A stretch of DNA of 64,000 nt from Deltaproteobacteria bacterium HGW-Deltaproteobacteria-12 (GCA_002840565.1 PHBK01000009.1:1-64000); one strand, 5' to 3'; positions 18,060 through 26,282 are shown, counted from the first letter of the stretch. Numbers and translations are program-made. The notes: generated from the sequence alone by a model not told the origin.

Positions 18060-20342
18060 TTACCTTCTCCGGGAAGCCGGACCGGCCTCTTCTAAAACCA
18101 TCTTTACGTCTTTCACCTTTTCCAAAACCTGCATATGATACTGGCCACCTGCTTTAAACGGCCCGGAGAGGCGTAAAATCATTTCTCTGAGCGCATATTC
18201 AACAACCAATTGGTTGTCGCGCAAAACTGGTTTACCCATTGAGATCGAATACAGCCAGTCGGCGGAATAGCCCAGAAAAACACAAGCCACAACATACTTT
18301 TCAAAATCAATATCGGGCGCAGGCTTGTCAAAAGCGCGCCGACAGAGTTCGGACCATTCCTTCCGCGTGTCCACAACCTTGATAAAGGGCTCTTTCTGAC
18401 TGGAAACATTTCCCTTCCATTCCATTCCGGAATAATCACGGGATGCGCCCGCTTTTTCCAGAAGGCCGGCAATTTCAGGATGGGCGCCTTCGACCGCATA
18501 GGTCCAGGCCGATTTTCCCGCTTTATCCTTCAACGCAAAAGCGCTTCCTTTTTCGACCAACATCCTGACCATCTCCGGATTGCCTTTTTTGACTGCCAGA
18601 ATCAGCGCCGTCTCACCTTTGTTGTTTGAGTCATTGACATCCGCACCACGGTCAATCAGATACTTCATCGCAGCCGTATTTGTTTTATGATAAGATGCTA
18701 CCGCCTTCATTAAAGCCGTCGTCCCTGCGTCATCCTTAAGGTTGACATCAGCACCTCTTGCAACCAGAAATTTTACCAGGGATGAATCTCCTTCGGCAGC
18801 CAGCATCAGCAAAGTACCCCCCGCGAAGCTCCTCGCATTCACATCCGTATCTTTCGCCAGCAGAAGCTTGACGATCGCCGGATCACCGGCAATCACCGCA
18901 GAAGAAAGAGCATTCCGCCTGTCATACTTCCAGCCGCTTTTGATTAATTTTTTAACAATCGGAATATGATGACCTTGGATCGCTTTACTGAGAGCCGTAT
19001 CCCCGTATTTTGATTTCTTGCTGATATCCGCGCCGGCCTTTAAAAGCATTTCCACCAAAGCGGCATTGCCTTTTTCGCTGGCTATCATGAGCGCGGTCAT
19101 TTCATTATTATCTGCGGCGTTCACATCCGCCTTACAGACGATAAGCAAACCGGCAATATCGTTACTGCCGTCATTTACAGCCCGGAGCAGCGCGGTTTTT
19201 CCTTCGTCATAAGTATCGGTTACGTTTGCTCCATGGGCGAGCAATGCCTCAACTGCTTTCGCCTTTTTATTCATCACGGCATAGATGAGGGCATCCGCAC
19301 CGCCGATGTTCTTCACATTCACATCTGCTTTCCTTCTCAAAAGGTCCTTCGCCACTCCGAGATGGCCCTTAACGGATGCAAAGATCAGCGCGGTATTGTT
19401 GGCGCCGTTTTTGGCGTTCACGTCGGCGCCGGAACGGAGCAATGTCCGGATAATCGCAAGTTTGTTGCCATCGGCTGCATACATTAAAGGCGTACTGCCC
19501 GGCGGCGTCCGGAGATTGACATCCGCGCCCTTGGAGATGAGCGCCTTAACTTTATCCGGACGGTCTTGCCTGATGGCTATGAATAAAGGATGTTTATCCG
19601 GATCGGCTTGCCCGGTCGATTCATTGGCGCTGCCGGCATGCTTTTCCAGCAATTGCGCAATATATTCCAGGCCGTCTTTTTTCGCCAGCGACAAAGCGGT
19701 GTCGCCATCCTTATTTTTCAAATCCAGCCTGGCGCCTTTGCCCAGGAGTGTCTGCACTAATGCCGCATTTCCCTGCATCACTGCATACATCAGAGGTGTC
19801 CGGCCCGTTTTCAACCAGGATTCATCCTGGACATTAACTTCCGCGCCGTTTTCCAGGAGGATCTGAATCGTTGTCGTTTTATCGCCGGGAGGGCCGGCCG
19901 GCAGTTGCCCCCAGGCACAGGCCAGAAGCAGCGGTGTCAACCCTTTTCCTCTGGCGTTGACATCAGCACCCTTGGAAAGCAGGAATTTTACAACGTCAAC
20001 ATGTCCCTGCCCGGCGGCTTCGAGTAGAGGCGTCCGCTCGCCGCTCTCCTTGCCGATATCCACTGTCGCGCCGCGCTCGATCAGCAATCGGACGATTTCC
20101 AGATTCCCGTTGCGGGCGGACCTCACCAGCGGCAGATCACCGGTCATCCCGCGCCGGTTGATTTCCGAATGGCTTGCGGATGCTCCCAGGATGGCTCTGA
20201 CCGCATCAACATCATTTTTCTTAACTGCTTCCAGAAGAGGATAATCGGGCGGCGGAAGACGGCTCTCCGAAGAACTCCCGGCAGGCCATAATCCCGCCAG
20301 CAGCAACACAATAACTATCCCGGCAAACCATTTGCTTGTCAT
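18060..20342 (-). CDS. Exported ankyrin-repeat protein with PrcB-like C-terminal domain
   Basis: A 760-residue protein and first gene of the caspase operon. A signal peptide (residues 1-25) is followed by about 18 ankyrin repeats with repeated TALMxA and GADVN signatures to about residue 640. The last 110 residues do not fit the ankyrin pattern. They contain EWSELCRRAF, a DFEKYVVACVFLG strand pair and a YHMQVLEKVKD strand. I read this as a PrcB-like domain, the family of a small subunit of the Treponema denticola dentilisin protease complex, at moderate confidence. Long ankyrin arrays bind proteins, so an inhibitor, scaffold or sensor role for the caspases is a natural inference, not shown by the sequence. 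Confidence 0.85.
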   Translation of the reverse strand: MTSKWFAGIVIVLLLAGLWPAGSSSESRLPPPDYPLLEAVKKNDVDAVRAILGASASHSEINRRGMTGDLPLVRSARNGNLEIVRLLIERGATVDIGKESGERTPLLEAAGQGHVDVVKFLLSKGADVNARGKGLTPLLLACAWGQLPAGPPGDKTTTIQILLENGAEVNVQDESWLKTGRTPLMYAVMQGNAALVQTLLGKGARLDLKNKDGDTALSLAKKDGLEYIAQLLEKHAGSANESTGQADPDKHPLFIAIRQDRPDKVKALISKGADVNLRTPPGSTPLMYAADGNKLAIIRTLLRSGADVNAKNGANNTALIFASVKGHLGVAKDLLRRKADVNVKNIGGADALIYAVMNKKAKAVEALLAHGANVTDTYDEGKTALLRAVNDGSNDIAGLLIVCKADVNAADNNEMTALMIASEKGNAALVEMLLKAGADISKKSKYGDTALSKAIQGHHIPIVKKLIKSGWKYDRRNALSSAVIAGDPAIVKLLLAKDTDVNARSFAGGTLLMLAAEGDSSLVKFLVARGADVNLKDDAGTTALMKAVASYHKTNTAAMKYLIDRGADVNDSNNKGETALILAVKKGNPEMVRMLVEKGSAFALKDKAGKSAWTYAVEGAHPEIAGLLEKAGASRDYSGMEWKGNVSSQKEPFIKVVDTRKEWSELCRRAFDKPAPDIDFEKYVVACVFLGYSADWLYSISMGKPVLRDNQLVVEYALREMILRLSGPFKAGGQYHMQVLEKVKDVKMVLEEAGPASRRR

Positions 20343-20661
20343 GCCTTTTTCTCCAGTTATGTTTAATGGTCCCTCAAAATAGTCAGTTCAATCCCTTTTT
20401 ATGATATCCGGGTTTCCGGAAATGGCGGGCAGAACAACTGCGGGACGTCACATTTATTAGCGGATGTTTCGGTCCGGTCTAAATTACTTTTTTCACAAAC
20501 ATCCTTTGGCAACATCTGCCCCACTCGGGCCGGATGTTAATGCTCAGTTGTTAGCTAACTCTTTTAGTATAAGAAGTAAAGATAGAAAAGACTGCAGTAG
20601 ATGCGGATGAATATTAAATGGCACCGCCCTTCTGTTTAAGTTCCCCCAAATTTACTCTTCG
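20343..20661 (-). other. Intergenic region holding the promoter of the ankyrin-caspase operon
   Basis: No gene found. The operon is read leftward from here, so its promoter must lie in or above this stretch. I see a 10-bp palindrome GTTAGCTAAC near 20553 but no convincing -35/-10 pair. The sequence shares no obvious element with the MarR operator further right. Confidence 0.4.
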
Positions 20662-21405
20662 TCATAGCGCCGCCTCCAGTGGCGAAGGCCGCTCTTTAAT
20701 TACATAGGATTCTTTCCATAACCTTCCTGTCATATACAGGGCGGCAGAAATAAGAATGCTGTCATAATAAACATTCATTGTCAGTAATCCCAGCCCACCA
20801 AAGAAGAGAGCACCGAAAATCACAAATAACTCCAGGGTCCGAGATCGATACCCGTGTTCACTGTTGAGGATAAGGAACCCGCATAGCGCGAGAGTTGTCG
20901 GGCAATTGACCACGCCGAGCGGAGAATAGATCAGGGCATTTACACCGACAGGGCTTTCAACCAGAGCCAGGTACCAGAAGCTGCCGAGAAGAGCTGTTCC
21001 GCCGATGATTTTGTCTTGCAGAGGAAGTCTGCTGAAGTCAAAACGAATCTTCCCTGTTCTTGCCGCAGACACAATGAGTCCGGCAATTAAGGGAAAATAG
21101 AGACAATTAATATATATGCCGTGTCTTAACGCACAGATCGCTGCACAGATGCAAAGATAAGTCGCGAATAACACGTAGAGGATATTTCTTGCCTTCTTCA
21201 GGAAAAACCCGCCAAGGATGATGAGAATTAAAAGAAGATGATTGATCACACTAAGAATTTTGAAATCGTTTGTCGTTTGAACAAGCTTTTCATACAATGT
21301 TGCCGCATTGAGCGGCAATGAATGATTTTGGAAATTGAAGGCAATAACACTGAACGCGAGAATAAGAACAACTGCTCCGACGATAAACCTCGTTGATTTT
21401 TTCAC
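20662..21405 (-). CDS. Multi-pass membrane protein, DUF6064-like
   Basis: A 247-residue protein with about eight hydrophobic segments. Residues around 168 read SPLGVVNCPTTLALCG, which resembles the signature of the DUF6064 membrane family; I hold this family call loosely. Function unknown. It is the last gene of a leftward operon with a MarR regulator and an ATC-hydrolase-like protein. Genes in MarR operons are often exported-compound or stress responsive, but the ligand here is not known. Confidence 0.7.
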   Translation of the reverse strand: MKKSTRFIVGAVVLILAFSVIAFNFQNHSLPLNAATLYEKLVQTTNDFKILSVINHLLLILIILGGFFLKKARNILYVLFATYLCICAAICALRHGIYINCLYFPLIAGLIVSAARTGKIRFDFSRLPLQDKIIGGTALLGSFWYLALVESPVGVNALIYSPLGVVNCPTTLALCGFLILNSEHGYRSRTLELFVIFGALFFGGLGLLTMNVYYDSILISAALYMTGRLWKESYVIKERPSPLEAAL

Positions 21406-21474
21406 AACATGTTTCTCCTTTAAAGATGTAGTGATGGCGCCTGCAAAATATAAGTCTTTTACTCCTTTAGTGAG

Positions 21475-21927
21475 TTATGATTTTTCAGTTTTTAAATTCT
21501 GGACGACCTCGGATAGAAGCATGATCAGCGTCTCTCTCTCTTTCTGGTCATTTAGCGTTTCGAGGATCTTTTCCGCCATGAGGAGATCGACTCTCTCATG
21601 CTCAGCCTGAATTTTAATGCCCTTCGGTGTTAGTTTAAGGCCGTAGGAGCGACGATCGCGAGCACTGATTAAGCGTTTGAGCAGCCCCTTTTTTTCCAGG
21701 CGATTGATAATGCTGCTCATCGTGCTTCCGGGCACACCTAAAGCGCTCCTGATCTCACCGATGATGATATCAGGGGTTTCGGAAATCATCTTCATGAGAT
21801 GCAGATCCACGGGCAGTACGTCGTTCAGATCTTCCGACCAAAAACCAAGATGATCCATATGCAGATTGAAGACCAACCCATGCAACAATTGATTCATTTT
21901 GCGCATCATTTCTTCTTGTGTTTTCAT
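21475..21927 (-). CDS. MarR family transcriptional regulator
   Basis: A 150-residue winged-helix repressor. The DNA-binding part (about residues 45-110) contains the recognition helix segment SSIINRLEKKGLLKR and the wing SARDRRSYGLKLTPKG, both characteristic of MarR. Family members are dimers that bind short palindromes and release them on binding a small ligand. It lies 18 bases after the ATC-hydrolase-like gene and 69 bases before a membrane protein gene, so it probably autoregulates this operon through the palindrome at 22603-22615. Confidence 0.92.
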   Translation of the reverse strand: MKTQEEMMRKMNQLLHGLVFNLHMDHLGFWSEDLNDVLPVDLHLMKMISETPDIIIGEIRSALGVPGSTMSSIINRLEKKGLLKRLISARDRRSYGLKLTPKGIKIQAEHERVDLLMAEKILETLNDQKERETLIMLLSEVVQNLKTEKS

Positions 21928-21945
21928 AATTCCTTATTCTCCCTC

Positions 21946-22575
21946 TCATCTTGATTCAGATACGAGATGCGTGCAATGAAACTCGCAGAAAGGAGCATGG
22001 TCCGCAATACGATGCCCAATCCCGTTTCTGTGAAATATAATTTCTTCAGGCAGGTAAGTGTTGAAAATGGCATTATCGATGCTACAAATAACCCGGGTCA
22101 GTTCGGGGACTCCCAATCCGGAAAAGACTTCCATGAATATGCAGCGATGAACCCTGAATTCATAACTACTCTCATCGGCCTTCACAACTTCCATGGTATT
22201 CAGACGAGTCGGGCCTTCACGGTTGGTTCGCTGCTGATTGGCGATGAGGTTAACGAAACTGCGGGTTTCCTCGACAAAGCGAAAATTACCAAGCTGTGTC
22301 GCCAATCCGGCAGGTAGAATAGATGCAGTGACCACTGCAAGAGCGCGCTCCTTATCCATTTGCATTTTCAGAACTTCATATAACGAGCCTACCAAAGCAG
22401 TCATAGCGACCAAGTCCGCAGGCAGTCCGCCAGGTATACGTTTTTTTATTCTACGCATGTTAAAAAATGTACGGGCTAGAACTGATAAAGGATTATTTAC
22501 ATATCCTTTTAAGACGCCAAGCAGTATGAGTGGCAACGCAGGCCGCGCCAGATGGAGTGGGTTTGATTCGATCAC
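21946..22575 (-). CDS. L-2-amino-thiazoline-4-carboxylic acid hydrolase-like protein
   Basis: A 209-residue protein with a GTG start at 22575 and an AAAGGAA ribosome site 7 bases upstream. The C-terminal part (YEFRVHRCIFMEVFSGLG, then CSIDNAIFN, then FHRNGIGHRIADH) has the spaced Cys, Asp and F-R-x-G-x pattern of the ATC hydrolase-like family. In that family many members have no known substrate. It is the first gene of the MarR operon. The first 30 residues are hydrophobic and might associate with the membrane. A true ATC hydrolase activity is not claimed. Confidence 0.6.
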   Translation of the reverse strand: MIESNPLHLARPALPLILLGVLKGYVNNPLSVLARTFFNMRRIKKRIPGGLPADLVAMTALVGSLYEVLKMQMDKERALAVVTASILPAGLATQLGNFRFVEETRSFVNLIANQQRTNREGPTRLNTMEVVKADESSYEFRVHRCIFMEVFSGLGVPELTRVICSIDNAIFNTYLPEEIIFHRNGIGHRIADHAPFCEFHCTHLVSESR

Positions 22576-22598
22576 TGGATGTTCCTTTCGTTTTATGT

Positions 22599-22615
22599 AT
22601 TATACGATTATCGTA
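22599..22615 (-). promoter_or_regulatory. Likely MarR operator overlapping a -10 box
   Basis: A perfect 13-bp palindrome TACGATTATCGTA lies at 22603-22615. On the minus strand its edge overlaps a consensus TATAAT at 22599-22604, about 25 bases upstream of the GTG start at 22575. The -35 region is weak. An operator over the -10 of an operon that encodes its own MarR repressor is the classical autoregulation layout; binding is an inference. Confidence 0.6.
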
Positions 22616-22709
22616 CAATTCCTTGGTAGCACAACATATACTTATTGTCAATAATTTATTTTCAAGTTTTTTCGATGAATTTTCCTGCAAAGACAATAAA
22701 CAGGCATTT

Positions 22710-22722
22710 GGGGGGGGGGGGG
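22710..22722. repeat. Run of 13 G residues
   Basis: An uninterrupted run of 13 Gs lies in the gap between the MarR operon and the IS91 remnant. It is either a slippage-prone junction of a mobile-element scar or a sequencing or assembly artefact. It lies in no reading frame I can support. Confidence 0.7.
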
Positions 22723-22746
22723 ATTCTGACAAACCTATCCGTCACG

Positions 22747-23334
22747 TCATGTTTTTGAATGCGTCGTGACGTCAGGATTGAATGTAATCTTCCCATTCAT
22801 ATTCAGTGTCGGCGTAACAGTCGGCTTGTTGATGTGGAGGATGCGCGCAGGAATCGGAGGTTTTGGATTCGTACAATGTGATGGCGGCACAGATTTTGGG
22901 CGGCGGTCGTGATCGGACAAGCCAGACTTCCAGATGCATAAGGATTTCCGGATAACCGACGGATCTTCGATGAAACCGATGATGCGCATGGCGCCTTTAC
23001 ATTTAGGACAGATTAAAGGATCGACTTCATAAATCTTCTGTATCAGACGTACCCGGTTTTTCCGGAATGCTTTTGAATTTTCTTCCGGCTCGAGGATGCA
23101 GGAGATGATATCTTCCGTGCCTTTAGCTTTACGTTTACCCCGAGCGACGTTGCTGTAATATCCATTGTACCGAACCATCTGTTCGCCCCGGTTGGGGATA
23201 TAGGTACACATAGCGGCCAGCCATTCCAATGCCGCGAAACTCTTGCTGGTCTTTTTATCCTTGGCCGTATAGATGACCTTGCCTTCTTTATCCGGATAGG
23301 TCATCCGCTGCTGTGAAAAAGAAGCCCGGATGAT
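22747..23334 (-). pseudogene. IS91-type transposase, C-terminal remnant
   Basis: About 195 codons, open from just after an in-frame stop at 23335-23337. The segment reads IIRASFSQQRMTY, then a GKVIY strand, then VRYNGYYSN, then DPLICPKCKGAMRIIGFI, which are the last parts of IS91/IS801-family transposases. The N-terminal part with the HUH and catalytic tyrosine motifs is absent: homology ends where a non-coding hairpin block begins. The remnant cannot transpose. Confidence 0.8.
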
Positions 23335-23611
23335 TTAACGCACCAGGTATCACCCCGCCACGCCGCCTCTATCCGCTTCCTGTTCGTCAGGCCAGCATTT
23401 TGCCTGCGGCTTCCTTCAGATTCCGCCTCACGACGGACACCCTTGCCGTTCAGCTAACATTTCCCCTTGCCGGGTATGTAGTGGACTTTCACCTCCAAGT
23501 CGTCTTTCCCGCCACCACAGCGGTTCCGACAGCGCCAGAAAAGGCGCTACGCGCCATGCCTGGCGCACAAAAACAAGGGGGTAAGCTTTACGCTTAACCC
23601 CTTTTGTATTG
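23335..23611. other. Non-coding block ending in three hairpins
   Basis: About 275 bases with no supported gene, directly abutting the truncated transposase. The right end holds two tandem perfect hairpins, AGCGCC/GGCGCT at 23531-23548 and GCGCCA/TGGCGC at 23551-23566. A G-rich to C-rich stem at 23577-23602 follows, then a T-tract that looks like an intrinsic terminator. The dense, non-coding, palindrome-ended organisation suggests the 3' end of a mobile or repeated element rather than ordinary intergenic DNA. I cannot name it. Confidence 0.45.
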
Positions 23612-23617
23612 GCTAGG

Positions 23618-23669
23618 TGTTGAGTGCCACGACATCGTTAACATATTTTTGTGCCAGGACATCGTGAAC
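23618..23669 (+). repeat. Left end of the IS481-type element, outer and inner motif
   Basis: The outer motif GTGCCACGACATCGTTAAC lies at 23624-23642 and the variant GTGCCAGGACATCGTGAAC at 23651-23669. They are direct repeats with a 27-bp period, mirrored at the right end. Confidence 0.85.
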
Positions 23670-23679
23670 ACTCGGTTGT

Positions 23680-24849
23680 TCAGCGTAGCTTGTAACTAAA
23701 TTCATCCACCTGGATTTTGTCCAGGGAAAGTTTGAGTTTTTGTTCTTTGACATTGATTGTAGCCACCACATATTCGAGTTTGAGTTCTGGCGCGACGGGG
23801 AATATCTCGCCGAAGATATTGAGTTTCAAATCGCTACGAATGAGTCTTACCAAATGATATCTGCCGGTCTCCGGTTTCTTCATCCTGTGATTTGGGGCTT
23901 TCTCTTCTACAGGGAAACGCAGTTTTGTATTGTTTGCGGCAAGGGCTTTCAGGGGCGTCTTCCCCCCAAGTTTACTGTAGCGATATCTGCTGTTATGACT
24001 TTGTTCAAACATCAGCGATCCGGCTTTCAGCTCCTCTTGCGAGGACATCACGACTTTGCCGAGAAACATCTGCTGATAACGGTCATTAAAGTTCTCTATC
24101 ATTCCGTTTCTCCAAGGTTCAGACATCGGGATGAACCAGGGCTCAATATCGTTATGCAAACACAGCCGAATGAGAGGCCCCATGCCACGGGGATGTGTGG
24201 GGCTGCCAAAGAAGGACATGGCGTTGTCAATCTGGATGTTGCTTGGTATCCCCATACGCATCCAAATGGCCCAGAAACCGTCAAGGATGGATTGTCCCGA
24301 CTTGGAAATGGACGGATAAAGTCCGCATCGGACAGTTGCCGTATCGATCACGTTGAGGCTGTAGAATCTTACAGGTCCTTTGAGGTAGCACGGGCCAACC
24401 AGATCGGCCTGATGGGTTTGGTTCGGCAGAAGCGACGGCAGCTTGGGATACGCCGTGCCTTTGGCTTCATATTTCCCTGTTCGCCGATGGGTTAGATCAT
24501 TCCGGTTCAGAATCCGGTTGATAGTTCTGATGGATGGTAACGGTCTTACGCCAAGTTCTTCCATTTCCCAGTAAATGGCCTGAGCACCACAGAATAGACC
24601 TTGGTTATAGAGATTAAGGCGAAACATCTTGACGATTTCCTCAACCTCTACCGGCGTGTGCAGTGGATTTGAAAGAGGACGGCGAGAACGATCTTCACTC
24701 CATGAGGTTTCCGCTCCGCTATACCGTTTGATCCACTTGTACAACCATACCTTCGACTTGCCGAGTGATGTGCAGATTGATTCAGGGCTTTCACCATTCT
24801 TGAACCTCTGCACGGCCAAAATCCGCTGCTGTTTGATTTTGTCTCCCAT
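23680..24849 (-). CDS. IS481-family DDE transposase
   Basis: A 389-residue protein. The start ATG at 24849 has GGAGG 5 bases upstream; an in-frame GTG six bases earlier overlaps that site. An N-terminal helix-turn-helix (about residues 5-60, with KSKVWLYKWIKRY) is followed by a rve-type catalytic core. The acidic triad is visible as HQADLVGP, QIDNAMSF and GMIENFND. The family catalyses cut-and-paste movement of its element. No frameshift or stop interrupts it. Confidence 0.92.
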   Translation of the reverse strand: MGDKIKQQRILAVQRFKNGESPESICTSLGKSKVWLYKWIKRYSGAETSWSEDRSRRPLSNPLHTPVEVEEIVKMFRLNLYNQGLFCGAQAIYWEMEELGVRPLPSIRTINRILNRNDLTHRRTGKYEAKGTAYPKLPSLLPNQTHQADLVGPCYLKGPVRFYSLNVIDTATVRCGLYPSISKSGQSILDGFWAIWMRMGIPSNIQIDNAMSFFGSPTHPRGMGPLIRLCLHNDIEPWFIPMSEPWRNGMIENFNDRYQQMFLGKVVMSSQEELKAGSLMFEQSHNSRYRYSKLGGKTPLKALAANNTKLRFPVEEKAPNHRMKKPETGRYHLVRLIRSDLKLNIFGEIFPVAPELKLEYVVATINVKEQKLKLSLDKIQVDEFSYKLR

Positions 24850-24918
24850 GAACACCTCCGAATTTCATTTGGTGTTCACAGAATGACACATGGTGACTAT
24901 TCAGTTGTCAAAGAACTT

Positions 24919-24970
24919 TGTTTACGATGTGTTGGCACATTTTTTCATTAACGATGTCGTGGCACTCAAC
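24919..24970 (-). repeat. Right end of the IS481-type element, inner and outer motif
   Basis: Inverted copies of the left-end motifs lie at 24919-24937 (inner) and 24946-24964 (outer), again 27 bp apart. The outer inverted repeat ends at 24970, next to the second GCTAGG. Confidence 0.85.
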
Positions 24971-24976
24971 AGCTAG

Positions 24977-25396
24977 GCAGTAAGAAGAAAGATGGGCAGT
25001 GGGTTGTATAGTATTGCCATACATGAGCAATCCACCCTATAAAAATTCCTGGGAAGCCTTGCCGAGCCCATCATGCATCTTCAAGTCAAGAACAAACATA
25101 AATGGCATTTTACTTTTAAAATGTTAACTACTTACAAATATCAATTGCCGGTCATTCGATGCAGCAATGATATGCAGAACCAAACGAAGGCGGTTAAAAC
25201 ATATGAGAAGAACTGCCAGACAAGAAGTGTCGGAATAGTTTACAATGGTGCAATTAATAATATATCATATAATATTAATATGTTATGTGTTTAATATTAA
25301 TATTTCTTAAGGATTGACTGTAAAAATAATTTACAAATATAAAGCTATTTTTTGATTTATAAATAAAAACTGTATTAATTTAATCTGTTATAAATG
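24977..25396. other. AT-rich intergenic stretch without a supported gene
   Basis: Between the insertion sequence and the sigma-54 promoter I see only short, low-complexity reading frames. The sequence is visibly AT-rich. It may hold upstream activator sites for the sigma-54 promoter, but I could not identify paired sites. Confidence 0.4.
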
Positions 25397-25412
25397 TGGC
25401 ACATGCTTTGCT
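25397..25412 (+). promoter_or_regulatory. Sigma-54 promoter (-24/-12)
   Basis: TGGCAC, five bases, then TTGCT, with exactly ten bases between the GG and GC dinucleotides, matches the RpoN consensus. The expected start is near 25423, about 60 bases before the PEP-CTERM gene. PEP-CTERM genes are known to be linked with sigma-54 control (PrsK/PrsR systems), which supports the call. Confidence 0.75.
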
Positions 25413-25485
25413 AGAAGAATTTCCATAATTATTCAGCCCTTCGGACAACGGAATAGCCGATATAAATTCATCCTAAGGAGGTTAT

Positions 25486-26214
25486 ATGGCGAAAGGAAAA
25501 TTAGTTTTCAGATGGGGTGTTTATCTGACAGCGATCATTGCTGTCGTTCTTTTTTACGGAAAAGCTGGTCAGGCCGCCACAATTTATGCTTCTGCTGATG
25601 CAACAGTGAAGCTGGGGAGCACAAATAATTATGGAGGCGATGCAACGGCATTAACGGGAAAAGACTCTGGTAGTACAACTAACCGTATCTACGTGGGTTT
25701 TTCTCTGCCCACACTTGATTCCGGCTATGAATTTGCCAGTGCAACACTATACGGTTATTATTACTGGGACACATGGGACAGCACAGACAGGGAGCATTCC
25801 TGGTATCGGGTTGTGGATGACACATGGAACGAATTCACCATTAATGGAACCAACGCTCCAGTATATAGCGGCAGTGCTATTGCAACTTGGACACCTTCAG
25901 GAACAAGTTCTGGCTCCAGCGGACATGCATACAATACATGGCAAAGCTGGGATATTCTTTCCACTCTTGCCAATGAAACAGATGGCAATTTGACTTTAGT
26001 GCTCAAGCAGACAGACGAGACCCTCACTTTCGGTATTGAACAGTTTCGTACTATTAATTATTCCGATGGAAGCTATGGCTTTAAGATTGAATATGAAACA
26101 AGAGAGATCCAGCAGCCGCCCCCACCGCAAGTGCCCGAACCGGCGACTATAATTCTTTTGCTATCCGGCTTGATCGGTTTGAGCGGATTAAGAAAAAAAT
26201 TTAACTCAAGATAA
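25486..26214 (+). CDS. PEP-CTERM sorted extracellular protein, DNRLRE-like
   Basis: A 242-residue protein. A signal peptide spans residues 1-30. A beta-rich domain follows, with ASADATVKLGSTNNYGG and a VGFSLP strand, resembling DNRLRE-type surface domains. The C-terminus is a textbook PEP-CTERM signal: VPEPATI at residue 216, a hydrophobic helix, then a basic tail RKKFNSR. Exosortase recognises this signal and cleaves it during export, usually with exopolysaccharide production. No exosortase gene is in the window. The AAGGAGG ribosome site is strong. It is a single gene with its own sigma-54 promoter and terminator. Confidence 0.9.
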   Translation: MAKGKLVFRWGVYLTAIIAVVLFYGKAGQAATIYASADATVKLGSTNNYGGDATALTGKDSGSTTNRIYVGFSLPTLDSGYEFASATLYGYYYWDTWDSTDREHSWYRVVDDTWNEFTINGTNAPVYSGSAIATWTPSGTSSGSSGHAYNTWQSWDILSTLANETDGNLTLVLKQTDETLTFGIEQFRTINYSDGSYGFKIEYETREIQQPPPPQVPEPATIILLLSGLIGLSGLRKKFNSR

Positions 26215-26240
26215 CTTATACATATTTATATCAGTATCAA

Positions 26241-26282
26241 AAGGCAAAGGCAGATTTTCGTTCAGTCTGCCTTTGCTTTTTT
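26241..26282 (+). terminator. Intrinsic terminator of the PEP-CTERM gene
   Basis: The stem AAGGCAAAGGCAGA pairs with TCTGCCTTTGCTTT across an 11-base loop and runs into T residues, 27 bases after the stop codon. Confidence 0.85.

Larger units (their letters stand above)
23618..24970 (-). mobile_element. Complete IS481-type insertion sequence with 6-bp target duplication
   Basis: The element is 1353 bp. The outer ends are 24-bp inverted repeats, perfect from 23618-23641 against 24947-24970. Immediately outside lies the 6-bp direct repeat GCTAGG, at 23612-23617 and 24971-24976, a target-site duplication. Each end has a second inner copy of the GTGCCAxxACATCG motif (23651-23669 and, inverted, 24919-24937) exactly 27 bp from the outer copy, which would be transposase binding sites. 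One intact transposase gene fills the interior. Intact ends and duplication point to a recent insertion. Confidence 0.9.

Noticed and set aside
5623-20342. Classical intracellular antiphage caspase system
   Set aside because: All three caspases and the ankyrin protein have signal peptides, and no nucleotide cyclase, CRISPR, gasdermin or other defence effector is adjacent, so a cytosolic defence label is not supported.
23531-23602. CRISPR-like or integron attC array at the tandem hairpins
   Set aside because: The hairpins differ in sequence, no spacers or repeated units follow, and no cas or integron integrase gene is near.
25073-25294. A 73-codon open frame between the insertion sequence and the PEP-CTERM gene
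   Set aside because: AT-rich low-complexity translation without motifs or a start signal.
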